Assembly: GCA_012519885.1 (NCBI GenBank) | Contig: JAAYPI010000053.1 | Location: 31,662 to 95,661 of the forward strand | DNA length: 64,000 bases | Source: Bacteroidales bacterium | GTDB taxonomy: Bacteria > Bacteroidota > Bacteroidia > Bacteroidales > Paludibacteraceae | Reading direction: 5' to 3' | Shown: in pieces, positions 26,609 through 37,468 of the stretch | How positions within the stretch are numbered: position 1 is the stretch's first letter | Layout: the number at the start of each line of letters is the position of its first letter | Program-made: the position numbers and the translations under genes | Notes under the pieces: generated by a model | What the model saw: only the letters and a program-made list of their open reading frames with translations | Database searches by the model: none | Told to the model about the DNA's origin: nothing

Positions 26609-27148
26609 TTATTCCTGTTGATTATGTTCTACCCAAATTAAATTTTCTACTTTAAAGCCTTTTTCGTGAGCAAGTTGTAGGTATTCTTCTTTGATGTTTT
26701 GTGGTAGCTGAGGTGTGCGAGATAATATCCACAAGTATTTAAGACTACTACCAGATACCAATGCATATTGATAATTTTTGTCGATAGCAATCACATTATA
26801 ACCTGCATAAAAAGGACCAAAAAAAGAAACCTTGAGCATCGCAACATCATTTTTTTCTACAAACTTTGCTTTTCCGGTTGCTTCTTTCCATTCGTTGGTT
26901 ACATAATTATAACCGCGGTTAACGACCTTAATGCTATTGTCGGGATTTAATTCGTAAAAAGCAGTTGTATTGTTGAGATTACGCTCAAATCGGAAGTCAA
27001 AACGTGCTATCTCATACCACTTTCCTAGGTATCGTTCTTGCTCAAAAGCTGTTACAGCTTCTACTCCTTTGGGGATAGTACTACAAGCTGTTAAGCTAAA
27101 AAAAGCCATTGTACTACAAATAATGCTGAAGGTTTTTATTTTTCTCAT
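26609..27148 (-). CDS. Blc-type lipocalin lipoprotein
   Basis: A 179-residue bacterial lipocalin. It has a lipoprotein signal with lipid Cys22 (SLTACS), the lipocalin signature GKWYEIARFDFRFER, and the later SSLKYLWILSRTPQLP. Lipocalins form a beta-barrel that binds hydrophobic molecules; E. coli Blc is an outer-membrane lipoprotein that binds lysophospholipids. Here it is the first gene of the carotenoid operon, 4 bases ahead of crtB, so it may carry or store pigment or lipid intermediates. That link is inferred from position. Confidence 0.88.
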   Translation of the reverse strand: MRKIKTFSIICSTMAFFSLTACSTIPKGVEAVTAFEQERYLGKWYEIARFDFRFERNLNNTTAFYELNPDNSIKVVNRGYNYVTNEWKEATGKAKFVEKNDVAMLKVSFFGPFYAGYNVIAIDKNYQYALVSGSSLKYLWILSRTPQLPQNIKEEYLQLAHEKGFKVENLIWVEHNQQE

Positions 27149-27166
27149 ATCCGATAATTATTTACA

Positions 27167-27199
27167 CAAAGATAAGGAAAAAATGGATACTATTTCAAA
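27167..27199 (-). promoter_or_regulatory. Promoter of the carotenoid operon
   Basis: Minus-strand TTTG (27196-27199), a 21-base spacer and TATCTTTG (27167-27174) fit the Bacteroidota promoter pattern. Transcription would start near 27160, giving a short leader before the lipocalin ATG at 27148. Confidence 0.65.
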
Positions 27200-27241
27200 A
27201 GAAATTCTTTGAAATGCGATAGCTTTATGGAGCACTATGTA

Positions 27242-27277
27242 CTAAAAAAGGCGAGAAACAATTCTCACCTTTTTTAG
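27242..27277 (-). terminator. Terminator after the membrane sensor-like gene
   Basis: A 16-bp stem (27242-27257 with 27262-27277) with a single G-U wobble on the minus strand and T-rich right arm. It lies 15 bases downstream of the stop at 27292 and separates this gene from the carotenoid promoter. Confidence 0.75.
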
Positions 27278-27291
27278 AGTATATTTTTTTG

Positions 27292-27864
27292 CTATTCTAA
27301 AACCAGTATGGTAGGTTGATAACCGAGTATTAAAACACCTAATTGCCTATCAACCCCCATTACAGGAGCTGCTACTTGTACTATATTTTCTATCACCAAA
27401 GTTGTTGGTTCTGTGGTTTTAAGCAAAGAACTGTCAAATTCGTTGGTAATAATTTGTCCCTCTAGTTTTTTATTGGTTGATAAAAGAACTAATCCGTTCG
27501 TGTCAATTAAATGGACGTATTGAATAGTGTTATCTCTCACCATATCTGTCATTAATATTGAAACTTGCTCCATATTATTGCGTAGCATTTCTGCCCGAAT
27601 ATTCCAAACTAAAGGTTTCGATACTAGTTTTATTAAATCTTCTTGTGTGTTAAATAATTGATTACTAGCTTTCTCAGTCATTTCTTTTTGCCACTTAGCA
27701 TGGCTTGCATCTTTATACAAAATCACAGCTCCAATGCTTAGTAATGCAACAATGATAGTAGTAAACGTAGGGTGTTTTTTTATAAATCCCCAAAAAGTAA
27801 GTTTGGATTTTGTGGATATTTCATTTACTTTTTCAGTAACAATTTTTTTCTCGTTTGTTTCCAT
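27292..27864 (-). CDS. Single-span membrane protein with Cache-like extracytoplasmic domain
   Basis: A 190-residue protein: a charged N-terminal cytoplasmic stretch, one membrane span (about 32-49, TFTTIIVALLSIGAVILY) and an extracytoplasmic domain. The segment YVHLIDTNGLVLLSTNKKLEGQI... VVAAPVMG-like region (VQVAAPVMGVDRQLGVLILGY) resembles small-molecule-sensing Cache/PAS-type folds of receptor kinases. No kinase, HAMP or methyl-accepting domain follows, so it looks like a sensor without output. Start 27864 is chosen over 27909, which lies upstream of the promoter. Single gene with its own promoter and terminator. Function unknown. Confidence 0.6.
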   Translation of the reverse strand: METNEKKIVTEKVNEISTKSKLTFWGFIKKHPTFTTIIVALLSIGAVILYKDASHAKWQKEMTEKASNQLFNTQEDLIKLVSKPLVWNIRAEMLRNNMEQVSILMTDMVRDNTIQYVHLIDTNGLVLLSTNKKLEGQIITNEFDSSLLKTTEPTTLVIENIVQVAAPVMGVDRQLGVLILGYQPTILVLE

Positions 27865-27886
27865 AATTGATAAGTATATATACGCA

Positions 27887-27917
27887 CAAATATAACAAAG
27901 AAAATACAATTATGCAA
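27887..27917 (-). promoter_or_regulatory. Promoter of the membrane sensor-like gene
   Basis: Minus-strand TTG (27915-27917), a 20-base spacer and TATATTTG (27887-27894), 23 bases before the start at 27864. Confidence 0.6.
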
Positions 27918-27962
27918 TAATAGAGGAATAAAAAAATTTTTTCTATAAAAACAAGTTCCTTT

Positions 27963-28805
27963 TTATGAAGTTATTAAATCTAATTCTTTTTGAATGAGTA
28001 GTGTTTTTTGAGGTGTTAGATAGAGCTCTTTGTCCCATTCATGATTAGATAATAATTGATTGCATGTAATGTATCCAGCATTTATTAATGTTTCTTTCTC
28101 TTTTTTTGATAGAGAATTAAGTATGGTTATAGGGTATAACTTTAAAGAATCAACCAATTGTTTCAAATTCTCGTTGGCTGGATAATCCCACGATAATAAA
28201 TACATCTCTTTACACTTTCCATACTGGATACTATCCGTAGTAAAGCGGGTATTTGTAACCACACCTGTAATAAATTCTAATCCCTCATAAATGGGTAATT
28301 TTTTTCTATAATCAATAATATCTTCTACACGCGAGTGTACATATAAGGGTACTTGTATGGCTACTTGTTTTGATTGGTCTTGCGAGTATTTACATTCTAA
28401 GATATATTGAAAGGGAGGTTTCGTGGCTATTACATCCATTTCGTGTTGAATGCAGGCTCCATGTACAACAACCCCAACCTCAGTTTTATATCCTCTTTTT
28501 TCAAATAACTGACCAATAAAATTTTCAAATGGATGTCCAGTAGGACCAAGCTCCATGATGGCTTTTTTCAACTTATACTTTAATGCTAGTTGGATACGTT
28601 CTTTTTTTAATAGTCCAAATGCAATAGCATATATTTTTTTAGTATGCATGCCATCTATCATTACTTTTTCTATTTCATTCAAAATATTTTTGGCTGTTTC
28701 TTGATTGGCACCTGCATTCATAAGCGACTGTACTAATTTTTTGGCTGAAAATTCTTGTTTTTCGCCAGATGCTTTAGTAACATACTTTGTATAATGTGTT
28801 TGCAT
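27963..28805 (-). CDS. ATP-cone domain fused to a restriction-endonuclease-like domain
   Basis: A 280-residue fusion. Residues about 6-70 match the ATP-cone (TKASGEKQEFSAKKLVQSLMNAGA...), the nucleotide-sensing domain best known from ribonucleotide reductases and NrdR. Residues about 90-190 look like an Mrr/restriction-endonuclease fold: Glu94 (HPFENFIGQLFEKRGY), Asp124 (HEMDVIA) and ECK at 137-139 give the E...D...ExK pattern. The C-terminal ~60 residues (LNSLSKKEKETLINAGYITCNQLL) are helix-hairpin-helix-like. It sits downstream of the V-ATPase operon behind a hairpin. Role unknown; nucleotide-controlled DNA cleavage is a guess from domains. Confidence 0.7.
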   Translation of the reverse strand: MQTHYTKYVTKASGEKQEFSAKKLVQSLMNAGANQETAKNILNEIEKVMIDGMHTKKIYAIAFGLLKKERIQLALKYKLKKAIMELGPTGHPFENFIGQLFEKRGYKTEVGVVVHGACIQHEMDVIATKPPFQYILECKYSQDQSKQVAIQVPLYVHSRVEDIIDYRKKLPIYEGLEFITGVVTNTRFTTDSIQYGKCKEMYLLSWDYPANENLKQLVDSLKLYPITILNSLSKKEKETLINAGYITCNQLLSNHEWDKELYLTPQKTLLIQKELDLITS

Positions 28806-28834
28806 AGAATAGTTACATGAGGGTTGAATAACAA

Positions 28835-28864
28835 ATAAAGGCAGAAACAGAGTTCTACCTTTAT
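28835..28864 (-). terminator. Probable terminator of the V-ATPase operon
   Basis: On the minus strand a 12-bp stem (one G-U pair) with a 6-base loop, 38 bases after the subunit K stop. The trailing T-rich sequence is short, so termination may be partial and the ATP-cone gene might be read through. Confidence 0.6.
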
Positions 28865-28901
28865 GAAAAAATAATAGAGCAATACCTTTGCATTAATGTT
28901 T

Positions 28902-31221
<2,320 letters not shown>

Positions 31222-31225
<4 letters not shown>

Positions 31226-31821
31226 ACTTGTGCCTCCTCTTCTTGTCGTGTTTTCACAATTTTTTGAGCCGATTTCGATAGATTTTCTTCGTCTTCTAAA
31301 AATCGTTTAATTTTTTTCATGGCTTCTTCAAAACCAGGTATTTGCACTTTTTCGTACAAGTTTACTTTTTGCGTAGTTTTTTTGCGTGCAAATTCCAGTA
31401 ACTCCATTTTGCGTAGCCATACAGCACGGTTAATTCCAATAGTTGCTAGTGATCGAAGTATTTCGATGCCATCAGCAAACCACATTGGGGCGGTAAAAGG
31501 ATTGTATGGAGCAATAGAAAATTTCACTTCATCTAACAAGGGCGTGAGCACACCTGCAATTTTTTTTGAAGATAATACTACATCCTCTACGCGTATTAAC
31601 GATTGGTCGAATTCTCCCCATAGCTTTACCATATAGGTGTATTTATTCCATTCTTTGTCAAACTCTTCCTCTAACGTTGCTGCTTTATCTTTGGCGCGTT
31701 TTACTTCGCTACGCAAGGCTGATTCTTTGTTTTTCAGCGTTGGTAGTGCTCTTTTCCTTACCTTGAGTTGTTTGTCGAGGTGCTGTAAAGAGGTTTTATT
31801 GTATTGAAATTTTATCGCCAT
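31222..31821 (-). CDS. ntpD: V-type ATPase central stalk subunit D
   Basis: The 199-residue subunit forms the rotating shaft inside the A3B3 head. It begins with FQYNKTSLQHLDKQLKVRKRALPTLKNKESAL and ends with another long helix, the antiparallel coiled-coil layout typical of subunit D. It is 15 bases downstream of subunit B and overlaps subunit I. Confidence 0.9.
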
Positions 31822-31836
31822 AAACTACTAGGGTGC

Positions 31837-33156
31837 TTAATTTTTCCAATATTTTTCAGTAATTGCTGCTTTAATACCTACTTCTGCTTTCGAGAAATGT
31901 GTACTAAATAAATCCCAAGAGATAGAAAGCATGGTTTCGGTATCTACATTTACATCAATTGCCAATAGTTTTTCTGAATAGGCTTTGGCATATTCTAGCG
32001 TACGTTCGTCATAGTCTGTTAGGTCAAATCCGTTTTCCATTTTGGTGCGTGCATTTGATGCATCTGCGTACAAACGAATGGCTGCATTCATCACTTGTGG
32101 ATGGTCTTCGCGTGTTTGTTTGCCAATAACCAATTGTTTTAAACGTGATAATGAGCGGAATGGGTCAACAATTACTTTTCCAATTTCGGTATCGCGACGC
32201 AAGAATAATTGTCCTTCGGTAATATACCCTGTGTTATCTGGAATAGCATGTGTAATATCGCCACCAGATAGGGTGGTAACTGCTATAATGGTAATGGAAC
32301 CTCCCGATGGAAATTGTACTGCTTTTTCGTATATACGAGCTAAGTCTGAATACAACGAACCGGGCATACTGTCTTTAGATGGTATTTGATCCATTCTATT
32401 TGATACAATACTTAAGGCATCTGCAAACAAGGTCATGTCGGTAAGTAACACCAATACGCTTTCGTTTTTATCAACTGCAAAATACTCGGCTGCAGTAAGA
32501 GCCATATCTGGTATTAATAAGCGTTCTACAGGAGGGTTGTCAGTAGTATTTACAAAGCTGATGATTTTTTCTAATGCTCCTGCATTTTCAAAGACGTTTT
32601 TAAAATACAAATAGTCATCGTTAGTAAGTCCCATACCTCCTAAAATAATCTTATCGGTTTTGGCACGCAACGCTACGCTAGCCATTACTTGATTGTAAGG
32701 TTGGTCTGGGTCAGCAAAAAAGGGTATTTTTTGTCCCGATACCAAGCTGTTATTTAGGTCGATACCTGCAATTCCTGTTGCTATTAATTGCGATGGTTGT
32801 TTTCTGCGAACGGGGTTTACTGATGGGCTACCAATATCGCGTATTTCGCCATTAATTTCAGGACCACCATCAATAGGGTCGCCATAAGCATTAAAAAAAC
32901 GCCCACTTAGTTCGTCGCTTACTTTTAGTTGTGGTGGACGACCTAAAAAAAGTATTTCAGCATCAGTAGGTATCCCTTCTGTACCAGAAAATACTTGCAA
33001 GGTAATCATCTTGCCCATAATTTTTACTACTTGAGCCAATCTACCATGTACGATAGCCATTTCTTCGTAACCTACATCGCCAGCTTCTAATGTTACTGTG
33101 GCTTTGGTTATATTGGTTAAGTGGGTATATATTTTTTGAAAAGCTTGACGTTCCAT
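31837..33156 (-). CDS. ntpB: V-type ATPase regulatory head subunit B
   Basis: A 439-residue non-catalytic nucleotide-binding-fold subunit of the A3B3 head. It lacks a canonical Walker A, as expected, and shows GRFFNAYGDPIDGGPEI, NPVRRKQPSQLIATGIAGIDLNNSLVSGQKIPFF, and LLTDMTLFADALSIVSNR. It lies 13 bases after subunit A. Confidence 0.95.
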   Translation of the reverse strand: MERQAFQKIYTHLTNITKATVTLEAGDVGYEEMAIVHGRLAQVVKIMGKMITLQVFSGTEGIPTDAEILFLGRPPQLKVSDELSGRFFNAYGDPIDGGPEINGEIRDIGSPSVNPVRRKQPSQLIATGIAGIDLNNSLVSGQKIPFFADPDQPYNQVMASVALRAKTDKIILGGMGLTNDDYLYFKNVFENAGALEKIISFVNTTDNPPVERLLIPDMALTAAEYFAVDKNESVLVLLTDMTLFADALSIVSNRMDQIPSKDSMPGSLYSDLARIYEKAVQFPSGGSITIIAVTTLSGGDITHAIPDNTGYITEGQLFLRRDTEIGKVIVDPFRSLSRLKQLVIGKQTREDHPQVMNAAIRLYADASNARTKMENGFDLTDYDERTLEYAKAYSEKLLAIDVNVDTETMLSISWDLFSTHFSKAEVGIKAAITEKYWKN

Positions 33157-33169
33157 ATTTTATCTTTTC

Positions 33170-34942
33170 TTATTCGTTAACTTGTTTGTTGCTTACAAGC
33201 GTATTTAGTTCCGATTCGTATTGAGTAAATTTTTCTGACTGAAATTCGCTATAATTCATTTGTTTATATATATTGATGATTGACTTAAAGAAACCTCCAA
33301 TTTCTTCAAAACCATCAAATTTAAATTCAGTATTCGCAACTTTCAATACGCTAGTAAGCATATATTGTTGTCTGTTCATTGGGCATGAGGCATCAATTTT
33401 ATCAAAAGCATCTTGTTGCAAAATGATAAAGTCAATTAGCTCTGATTTCCAATATTTATCATGGAATACCAACGGCACACTATCATCGCCTAAGATGTTG
33501 ATTTGTTCCATAGCTTCTTTGCCACGAAGCAAAATATCCTTGGCTTGTAATACTTGTCCTAACCATTCTTTCCCTAAGTTTTTTTCTAGATATGTTTGAA
33601 CTTCAGGGTATTCGAGGTATTTGGAGTAACTTTCAATAGCATCAATAGCAGGGTAGCGTTTACTATCAGCACGAGCTTGCGATAAGCCATAAAAACAACG
33701 AGCAGCCTTACGTGTGCTTTCTGTAACGGGTTCTTTTAAGTTTCCTCCTGCGGGTGATACAGTACCAATAAATGTAATAGACCCAGTGGTTCCGTTAGGT
33801 AAATACACAAACCCAGCACGTGCATAGAAGTTGGATATTACTGCTGATAAATCCATCGGAAAAGCATCAGGTCCAGGAAGTTCTTCTAATCGGTTTGACA
33901 TTTCGCGTAGTGCCTGAGCCCAACGAGAGGTGGAGTCTGCCATTAATAATATTTTTAAACCCATCGAGCGGTAATATTCTGCCAGCGTCATTGCGGTATA
34001 TACAGACGCTTCGCGTGCTGCAACAGGCATATTAGAGGTATTAGCAATAATAATTGTACGTTCAATCAGTTTTCTGCCAGTACGTGGATCTTCCAATTCA
34101 GGAAACTCTGTAAATATTTCTACTACTTCGTTCGCACGTTCGCCACAAGCGGCAATAATAACGATATCTGCTTCTGCTTGTTTAGAAATGGCGTGTTGCA
34201 ATACTGTTTTTCCAGTTCCAAAAGGACCAGGAATAAAACCTGTGCCACCTTCAGTGATTGGATTGAGGGTATCGATACAACGAACACCTGTTTCGAGTAG
34301 TTTAAAGGGTCTTGGCTTGTTATCGTATGCTTTGATAGGCATTTTTACGGGCCATTTTTGCACCATGCTGATGGCTATTTCGTTGCCTTCATCATCTTTA
34401 ATAGTTGCAATGGTGGTATCAACGGTATAAGTACCTGCTTGTACGATAGAACGAACGGTATATTTTTTTTCTAATTTAAATGGTACCATAATTTTGTGAG
34501 GAATACTATTTTCCATCACTTCGCCCAACCATGATCCAGCATATACGGTATCGCCCACTTTTGCAATAGGAGAGAAGTTCCATAAAGAATCGCGTTCTAA
34601 TGGGTCAGTATATTCGCCTCTAGTTAAGAATACACCCTTCATTTTGTCTAAATCATTTTGCAAACCATCGTAATTTTTTGACAAAATACCAGGACCAAGC
34701 GTTACTTCTAATAGGTGTCCTTCGAATGTTACACTCGTACCGACTTTTAGTCCACGTGTGCTTTCAAAAACTTGAACGTATGCTTTGATTCCAACAATTT
34801 TAATTACCTCAGCCATTAAATTTTCCTGACCAAGATGAATAAAGCATATTTCATTTTGAGCAACGGGTCCATTGGTTTCTACAATCACCAAATTGGCTAC
34901 TATACCAACAACTTTGCCAGTAGTTTTATTTTTTCTTTCCAT
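33170..34942 (-). CDS. ntpA: V-type ATPase catalytic subunit A
   Basis: The 590-residue catalytic subunit hydrolyses or makes ATP. It has the P-loop GPFGTGKTVLQH, the A-specific insertion near residues 110-200, GERANEVVEIFTEFPEL, ADSTSRWAQALREMSNRLEELPGPDAFP and SPAGGNLKEPVTEST. The start at 34942 overlaps the end of the DUF2764 gene by 17 bases. Bacteroidota V-type enzymes of this layout are thought to pump ions or make ATP depending on conditions. Confidence 0.96.
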   Translation of the reverse strand: MERKNKTTGKVVGIVANLVIVETNGPVAQNEICFIHLGQENLMAEVIKIVGIKAYVQVFESTRGLKVGTSVTFEGHLLEVTLGPGILSKNYDGLQNDLDKMKGVFLTRGEYTDPLERDSLWNFSPIAKVGDTVYAGSWLGEVMENSIPHKIMVPFKLEKKYTVRSIVQAGTYTVDTTIATIKDDEGNEIAISMVQKWPVKMPIKAYDNKPRPFKLLETGVRCIDTLNPITEGGTGFIPGPFGTGKTVLQHAISKQAEADIVIIAACGERANEVVEIFTEFPELEDPRTGRKLIERTIIIANTSNMPVAAREASVYTAMTLAEYYRSMGLKILLMADSTSRWAQALREMSNRLEELPGPDAFPMDLSAVISNFYARAGFVYLPNGTTGSITFIGTVSPAGGNLKEPVTESTRKAARCFYGLSQARADSKRYPAIDAIESYSKYLEYPEVQTYLEKNLGKEWLGQVLQAKDILLRGKEAMEQINILGDDSVPLVFHDKYWKSELIDFIILQQDAFDKIDASCPMNRQQYMLTSVLKVANTEFKFDGFEEIGGFFKSIINIYKQMNYSEFQSEKFTQYESELNTLVSNKQVNE

Positions 34943-35789
34943 ATGCTAGTGTATATTCATGCGAGAACTGAAATCCATCTTGCAGTTCTGTTACTAATTG
35001 ATTAAACATTTGTTTTCCTTTTTCCTCGTCTAAGAGCAGCCATCTTTCTACAATGAGCAGTTTAACAATAAAAGCCATAACACGCTCAATGGAGAAGTAA
35101 TTGAAGAAAGTATTTTCTTCAACAAAATTCCACGTATTGTTGTCAATCTTTAGCTCTCTTTCAATTGTATTTTCTATCTCAAAAATTTGCAACAGGCTTT
35201 CCAAGTTATCCACCAAAGTTGATGCTCCAAAATCGCGTGTGCGACTTTTTCTCAGGGCATGTGTTAGCTCATTTTCTCCGATTAATTGCTTGTCATACGA
35301 TACATCATGTTTTCGCCCATTATAAGCTACTTTAAGGTTATTTAGTGATGTGTAGTAATAGCCTAATGCAGCAACAAAGGAATTTGTATGGGTTGTTAAA
35401 TACTCAAAATAAGCCTCAGTAAGTAAAAATTCAGCCTGATAAAAATTGATTTCTTGCTCTTCTACATAATATCTTTCAACAAAATCTCGGATGTAGCTTG
35501 GTACATTTTCTAAATCAACGCTTTCAATGTTTTTTTTATCTTTTAATTGTTCCACGATTTCAGAGGAAAGATTTCCTCTTTCGTCCCAAGAAACTTGTTT
35601 TTTGAATAATGCATTTACTATATTAAGATGATCGAATGGCAGAAACAATAATTGCACCAACGACATATCTTCTTCGCTCACTTCTTCGCTGATGATATCT
35701 CGCATCTGTACAGAAGTGTAAAGTAATTTTTTGTCCTGAGCCATGATATCGGGTAATCCGGCTACTAATGCATAGTAATTTTTTGACAT
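34926..35789 (-). CDS. V-ATPase-operon protein DUF2764 (possible subunit C counterpart)
   Basis: A 287-residue, mostly helical, acidic protein typical of the DUF2764 family that occurs between subunits E and A in Bacteroidota V-ATPase operons. No gene for the ordinary subunit C (AC39/d, the socket between stalk and ring) is present in the operon, so DUF2764 may take its place; this is inference from position and size. It starts 2 bases after subunit E and overlaps subunit A. Confidence 0.82.
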   Translation of the reverse strand: MSKNYYALVAGLPDIMAQDKKLLYTSVQMRDIISEEVSEEDMSLVQLLFLPFDHLNIVNALFKKQVSWDERGNLSSEIVEQLKDKKNIESVDLENVPSYIRDFVERYYVEEQEINFYQAEFLLTEAYFEYLTTHTNSFVAALGYYYTSLNNLKVAYNGRKHDVSYDKQLIGENELTHALRKSRTRDFGASTLVDNLESLLQIFEIENTIERELKIDNNTWNFVEENTFFNYFSIERVMAFIVKLLIVERWLLLDEEKGKQMFNQLVTELQDGFQFSHEYTLAYGKKK

Positions 35790-35791
35790 TC

Positions 35792-36403
35792 TTATTCTTT
35801 TTCGAAGAGTAATTCAGTAGTTTTAGGGCGTAGATAAGCTTTGAAATAGTTTATAAAATCTTGGTCGGTAAAACTTAATTGATAACCTTCTTTCGATTGA
35901 ACCACCTTGAATCCATTTTTTACGGTATCAGAAAAAATCAATTCTACTCCCTTGCTCAATTCTTTTGCTAGCTGTTTTTTGAAAGCAGCATCTAATTCTT
36001 TTTTATCTTTTTCTGGAAGAATAACTTGCAAATCGTATGTTCCTTTTGCTATCCAACTACTTACAACAGTTTGAACAAGAGTTTGTAAAAAGGCTGTGTT
36101 TTCAAATAATTCCTTTACAGGGGCTTCAATAGCTTTCGCTGTAAGCAAATTAGTTAAATCTTGTTTTAGTGCTGAAGTGGATTGAGCAACCGACATTTTT
36201 AATTCGGACTGTACGTGTTTATCTAGCAGTTCGGCTTTTTTTTCAGCTTCGGCAATGATAGCTTTGGCTTTTTTCTGAGCTTCTTGTTCTATATTCTGAG
36301 CTTTTTGGGTGGCTGCTTGTAGTAAAATCTCTACTTCTTTTTGTGCTTTTTGCACTCCCTCTTGGTAGATTTTTTCAGTTAATTCCTGAAGTTTTCCTTG
36401 CAT
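35792..36403 (-). CDS. ntpE: V-type ATPase peripheral stalk subunit E
   Basis: The 203-residue subunit has a long N-terminal charged helix rich in Ala, Glu, Lys and Gln (EILLQAATQKAQNIEQEAQKKAK) and a C-terminal globular domain. It builds the stator stalk that holds the head still. It is the first gene of the seven-gene operon. The minus-strand promoter is not clear; TATCTTCG at 36447-36454 is the nearest -7-like match but lacks a -33 box. Confidence 0.88.
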   Translation of the reverse strand: MQGKLQELTEKIYQEGVQKAQKEVEILLQAATQKAQNIEQEAQKKAKAIIAEAEKKAELLDKHVQSELKMSVAQSTSALKQDLTNLLTAKAIEAPVKELFENTAFLQTLVQTVVSSWIAKGTYDLQVILPEKDKKELDAAFKKQLAKELSKGVELIFSDTVKNGFKVVQSKEGYQLSFTDQDFINYFKAYLRPKTTELLFEKE

Positions 36404-36488
36404 ATTCGATTAGTTTTGAAATAAAATATTCGTTTATTGAACACCACGAAGATACTTATTTTTATTTTTGAAAAAAAAATAAACGCAA

Positions 36489-36525
36489 AAAAATATCCTA
36501 AAACTCTTATATTTAGGATATTTTT
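36489..36525 (-). terminator. Terminator between the barrel-like gene and the V-ATPase operon
   Basis: A 14-bp perfect stem (36489-36502 with 36512-36525; arms AAAAATATCCTAAA and mirror) and 9-base loop, ending in T on the minus strand. It lies 34 bases downstream of the stop at 36559. Confidence 0.75.
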
Positions 36526-36558
36526 CACTTTTTTATTACATTTTGCAACGCTAACAAA

Positions 36559-37449
36559 TCAAAATTTCACAACAAAATTCACATATGGAACTCCTATTAG
36601 TAAGGATTGTGCAATATCCCAATTATTTATAAAAGCCAAATCGACAGCGATATTCTCTCCAAAAAACCGAACCCCATACGAAAATATAGGTTCGTAGGAA
36701 GAATCTGTAGGAATAAGCCAATTTTCAGTAACCAAGGCTGTTTTTTTAGCAACGCGAGTCATTCCTGATACTGTTATCAAAGGTTTGTTAAACGAATTTC
36801 CATCAACTGATCCCCAACCAATGGTAGCTGTTACGTTGTGGTCAAGATTTCCATAAGTTCCTAGCCCATACAACATACCTAAGCCTGTATTTGATGTCTC
36901 TCCAAACTGCGGAATACTTGCTAAAAGCACTCCTCCTCCAACATGAATATTATCGGCAACGGAAAAACCAACTTTGGGTGTAAAATAGATAATGGGGTTA
37001 AAGTTACCTTGACTTAAAGTAATAAATGTAGATAAAAATTCGATTCCTCCACCTATCGAAAAATAATCTGTAATACCAACATTGAATGAATTAAGTAGGA
37101 GCATGGTATTTTGATAATAACCTTCGCCTTTTTTAAGGTTAAATGCCGATGGTCCAAATAAATAACGTGTTGCATTTGGATTTTCAAACCAATATTCGTT
37201 GTTTTTGATAGCTTTTGTGGGTATTATTTTTTTTTCTTGAATTTGATTGATAGGTATTTCTGTACGTGTGCCAGTAGATGCATTGTACAAAACAATGTAA
37301 TTTGTACTTTCGCTTTCAATTGTGCCTAGATAGTGCGTTTTATCCTTTAAAGTAACATAGTATATGGCTGTTTCTTCAGTATTATTTTGAGCATACAAAG
37401 AAACAAAGGAAATCGACAAAACGAAGAAAAATAGGTGTAATTTTTTCAT
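36559..37449 (-). CDS. Exported protein, probable outer-membrane beta-barrel
   Basis: A 296-residue protein with a signal peptide (MKKLHLFFFVLSISFVSLYAQ). Residues about 27-80 form a small beta domain (YYVTLKDKTHYLGTIESESTNYIVLYN...). From about 95 onward alternating Gly, aromatic and hydrophobic residues (FSIGGGIEFLST, FTPKVGFSVADNIHVGGGVLLAS) and the final Phe (VNFVVKF) suggest a beta-barrel. The start at 37449 gives the clean signal; an in-frame ATG at 37515 overlaps the upstream gene. It follows the GyrI-like gene by 19 bases. No specific function recognised. Confidence 0.65.
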   Translation of the reverse strand: MKKLHLFFFVLSISFVSLYAQNNTEETAIYYVTLKDKTHYLGTIESESTNYIVLYNASTGTRTEIPINQIQEKKIIPTKAIKNNEYWFENPNATRYLFGPSAFNLKKGEGYYQNTMLLLNSFNVGITDYFSIGGGIEFLSTFITLSQGNFNPIIYFTPKVGFSVADNIHVGGGVLLASIPQFGETSNTGLGMLYGLGTYGNLDHNVTATIGWGSVDGNSFNKPLITVSGMTRVAKKTALVTENWLIPTDSSYEPIFSYGVRFFGENIAVDLAFINNWDIAQSLLIGVPYVNFVVKF

Positions 37450-37468
37450 AGTTATATTTTTACTAAAA

